A DNA stretch of 7,373 nucleotides from Sulfuritalea sp. (GTDB taxonomy: Bacteria; Pseudomonadota; Gammaproteobacteria; Burkholderiales; Rhodocyclaceae). Shown piece after piece: positions 5,744 through 7,373 of this stretch (positions are counted from its first letter, which is position 1; the number at the start of each line of letters is the position of its first letter). Made by a program: the position numbers and the translations under genes. The stretch covers positions 5,148 to 12,520 of the forward strand of contig JAPLRA010000306.1 in the NCBI GenBank assembly GCA_026399445.1, given 5' to 3'. Under the pieces are notes generated by a model. That model was not told where the DNA came from. It searched no databases and saw only the letters and a list, made by a program, of their open reading frames with translations.

Positions 5744-7257
5744 TGTTAGGCAGACTGACAGGGCTGCTGTTTGGTAACCTGCGCAAGCAACTGACCGTGG
5801 GTATGGTGCTGGTTGTCACCACGATGATCGCCCTGTTCGTCTGGGACATGACCCGTCGCCAGCAGGCCGCGGAGATGGACCAGCATTCCGAACAGGTGAC
5901 CGCGCTCGCCAACAGTACGGCGACCTCCTCTGCCGTATGGGTCATCTCGCGGGATTTCAGTGGCTTGCAGGAAATCATCCAAGGCGTCGCACGTTATCCC
6001 CATGTGCGCCACGCCATCGTGCTTGATCTTAAAGGCCAGATACTGGCTCACAATGACCCGAGCAAAATCGGGCTGTATCTGACAGACCTCCCGCAGAAAC
6101 CCAACGCCCCGATTTTGCAACGGACCGCAAGTTCAATTGACGTCACCAGCCCCATCGTGCTTGCCGACAGACAAATTGGCTGGGTGCGGATTGGCTTGGA
6201 CCGGGCACATTTCAACGCCGACGTCGACAAACTTTGGCAAAGCGGCATCGTGTACGTGCTGATCGGGGGTGCGCTCAGTGTGCTTCTTGCCTTGCTGACG
6301 AGCCGCTATTTGACACGCCGGTTATCTGCGATTCAGCAAGTGGCAAATTCCGTGCAGGCGGGGGAGTCCGAAAAGCGCGTCGTTCTGGAGGGTGACGACG
6401 AGGCGGCGCAACTCGCCCGACAGTTCAACAACATGCTGGAAAGCCTTGCGCAGAGGGAAGAAGCTCTACGGATTGCTGCTGCCGCCTTTGAGTCTCAGGA
6501 GGGCATGGTAGTTACAGATCGCAATAACGTGATCCTGCGGATCAATCGGGCCTTCTCCAAGATCACGGGGTACTCCCATGACGAAGCTGTCGGCCAAAAA
6601 ATGAATTTTCTCAAATCAAATCGTCACGGCGCTGATTTTTATGCGGCACTGTGGAAAACGATTCTGAGCGACGGGTCGTGGCGAGGTGAAATCTGGAACC
6701 GGATCAAGAACGAAGAGGTGCGCCCGCACTGGCTGACCATCTCTGCGGTAAAGGACCGCAGCGATGCAGTCATCAACTATGTTGGCACCTATACCGACAT
6801 CACCGAGCGCAAGCAGGCCGAGGCCGCACGTAGCGAAAGCGAAGTGCGCTGGAAGTTTGCAATCGAAGGTGCTGGCGACGGCCTGTGGGACTGGAACATT
6901 CAGACCGGCAATGCCTTCTACTCGTCACGCTATAAGGAGATGTTTGGTTACGCTGAAGCCGACATCGGTGACACCGCCGACGAATGGAGCAAGCGTATCC
7001 ATCCTGAGGACTTGCCCGGGGTCATGGCGGCGCTACAACCTTATATGGACGGGAAACCCGGCAGCGCTACCATCGAGTTCCGCATGCTATGCAAAGACGG
7101 CAGTTGGAAATGGACGTCTGGCCGCGGCATGATAGTGAGCCGCGATGCCGAGGGCAAGCCCCTGCGCATGATTGGCACCAACACAGACATCACCGAGCGC
7201 AAACGCAGCGAACTCGAAATCAGAAACCTCAACGCTAGTGTAGTGTTGCGTTCTTGA
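5743..7257 (+). pseudogene. Membrane sensor (periplasmic domain-HAMP-PAS-PAS), truncated by IS insertion
   Basis: 504 residues remain. Helix TM1 is about 17-35, an extracytoplasmic sensing domain of about 130 residues follows (Cache-like, with RYPHVRHAIVLDLKGQILAH at 84-103), then TM2 about 167-186 and HAMP about 187-240. PAS 1 is about 241-357, ending TDITERKQAE; PAS 2 is about 365-488 (PAS_3 type, with WDWNIQTG, IHPEDLP and DITERKRSE). Such proteins continue through a coiled linker into a histidine kinase or diguanylate cyclase, but here the frame reads LEIRNLNASVVLRS and stops. The last residues and stop are probably IS DNA. GGAGAG precedes ATG 5743 by 6 bases; GTG 5740 is the alternative start. 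The start overlaps the binding-protein stop by one base. The remaining fragment could still insert in the membrane and bind its partner but lacks an output domain. Confidence 0.82.
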
Positions 7258-7277
7258 TGAAACTTATATCAATTTCT

Positions 7278-7312
7278 CTTCTCCAATGCACAATACGTGC
7301 AGAGTGGAGAAG
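7278..7312 (+). promoter_or_regulatory. Stem-loop sequestering the transposase ribosome-binding site
   Basis: CTTCTCCA (7278-7285) pairs perfectly with TGGAGAAG (7305-7312), and inside it TGCAC (7287-7291) pairs perfectly with GTGCA (7297-7301) around a 5-base loop: 13 base pairs with one small asymmetric internal loop. The 3' arm contains the GGAGA Shine-Dalgarno (7306-7310) of the transposase ATG at 7316. In IS10 and IS50, comparable structures silence translation of transcripts reading in from outside; the same role here is inference from the layout. Confidence 0.6.
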
Positions 7313-7315
7313 TAA

Positions 7316-7373
7316 ATGCGAGTTGCCCCCGAGATCGTGCTGACCCAGGAAGAGCATTCCGAATTGACGAAGC
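7316..7373 (+). CDS. IS630-family transposase, N-terminus only
   Basis: The first 19 codons read MRVAPEIVLTQEEHSELTK and the gene continues past the right edge. This matches the opening of many IS630-family transposases (M-R-V-A-x-x-I-x-L-[ST]-x-E-E-R-x-x-L), which then carry a helix-turn-helix domain and a DDE catalytic domain. It would catalyse cut-and-paste transposition of its element into TA sites. GGAGA sits 5 bases before the ATG and is buried in the stem-loop at 7278-7312. The call rests on a short segment plus the disrupted upstream gene; both agree. Confidence 0.75.
   Translation, partial: MRVAPEIVLTQEEHSELTK

Larger units (their letters stand above)
7236..7373 (+). mobile_element. 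IS630-family insertion sequence, left end (partial)
   Basis: The transposase N-terminus at 7316 and the abrupt end of the sensor reading frame place the left boundary near 7236-7242. IS630 elements insert at and duplicate TA; TA dinucleotides at 7236-7237 and 7241-7242 are the candidates. The right end lies beyond the window, so terminal repeats and target duplication cannot be compared. Orientation is the same as the interrupted operon. Confidence 0.7.

Noticed and set aside
1..7373. CRISPR arrays, tRNA, rRNA
   Set aside because: I saw no regularly spaced repeats, tRNA cloverleaf pattern or rRNA-like sequence on either strand.

Overview
The window reads as chromosome of a GC-rich proteobacterium. 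A betaproteobacterium (Rhodocyclales/Burkholderiales-like) is my guess from codon use and gene style; no marker gene confirms it. It holds eight credible coding regions, two of them cut by the window edges. One gene is disrupted by an insertion sequence, and a short patch in the middle looks different from its flanks.

Left block (1-2228). On the minus strand a bile acid:sodium symporter (BASS) family transporter is followed, with a 4-bp ATGA overlap, by the N-terminus of an NAD-dependent epimerase/dehydratase that runs off the left edge. An AraC-family regulator is transcribed divergently on the plus strand. The short gap between them carries an 11-bp inverted repeat (10/11 matching) that is a plausible operator. 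The simplest reading is a regulator controlling a transporter-oxidoreductase operon.

Middle block (2229-3891). This stretch is visibly less GC-rich and has untidy spacing. It encodes, on the minus strand, a stand-alone GAF-domain protein, a short protein-like remnant, and a four-helix DUF4345 membrane protein. The DUF4345 gene is bracketed by a perfect 10-bp inverted repeat whose ends match the integron core-site consensus (GTTRRRY/RYYYAAC), with the stop codon inside one copy. This resembles a gene-cassette boundary, but I cannot find a complete attC site. A 17-bp motif occurs near both edges of the block (15/17 matching).

Right block (3892-7373). A beta-class-like glutathione S-transferase stands alone. 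It is followed by a two-gene operon: a PhnD-like phosphate/phosphonate-type substrate-binding lipoprotein, then (1-bp overlap) a membrane sensor with a periplasmic domain, HAMP and two PAS domains. No ABC permease or ATPase is nearby, so the binding protein probably feeds the sensor rather than a transporter. The sensor's coding sequence stops abruptly after the second PAS domain, where an IS630-family insertion sequence begins, so the output domain is separated or lost. The transposase start site lies in a long nested stem-loop that pairs with its Shine-Dalgarno sequence, a layout known from other IS elements to block expression from read-through transcripts.
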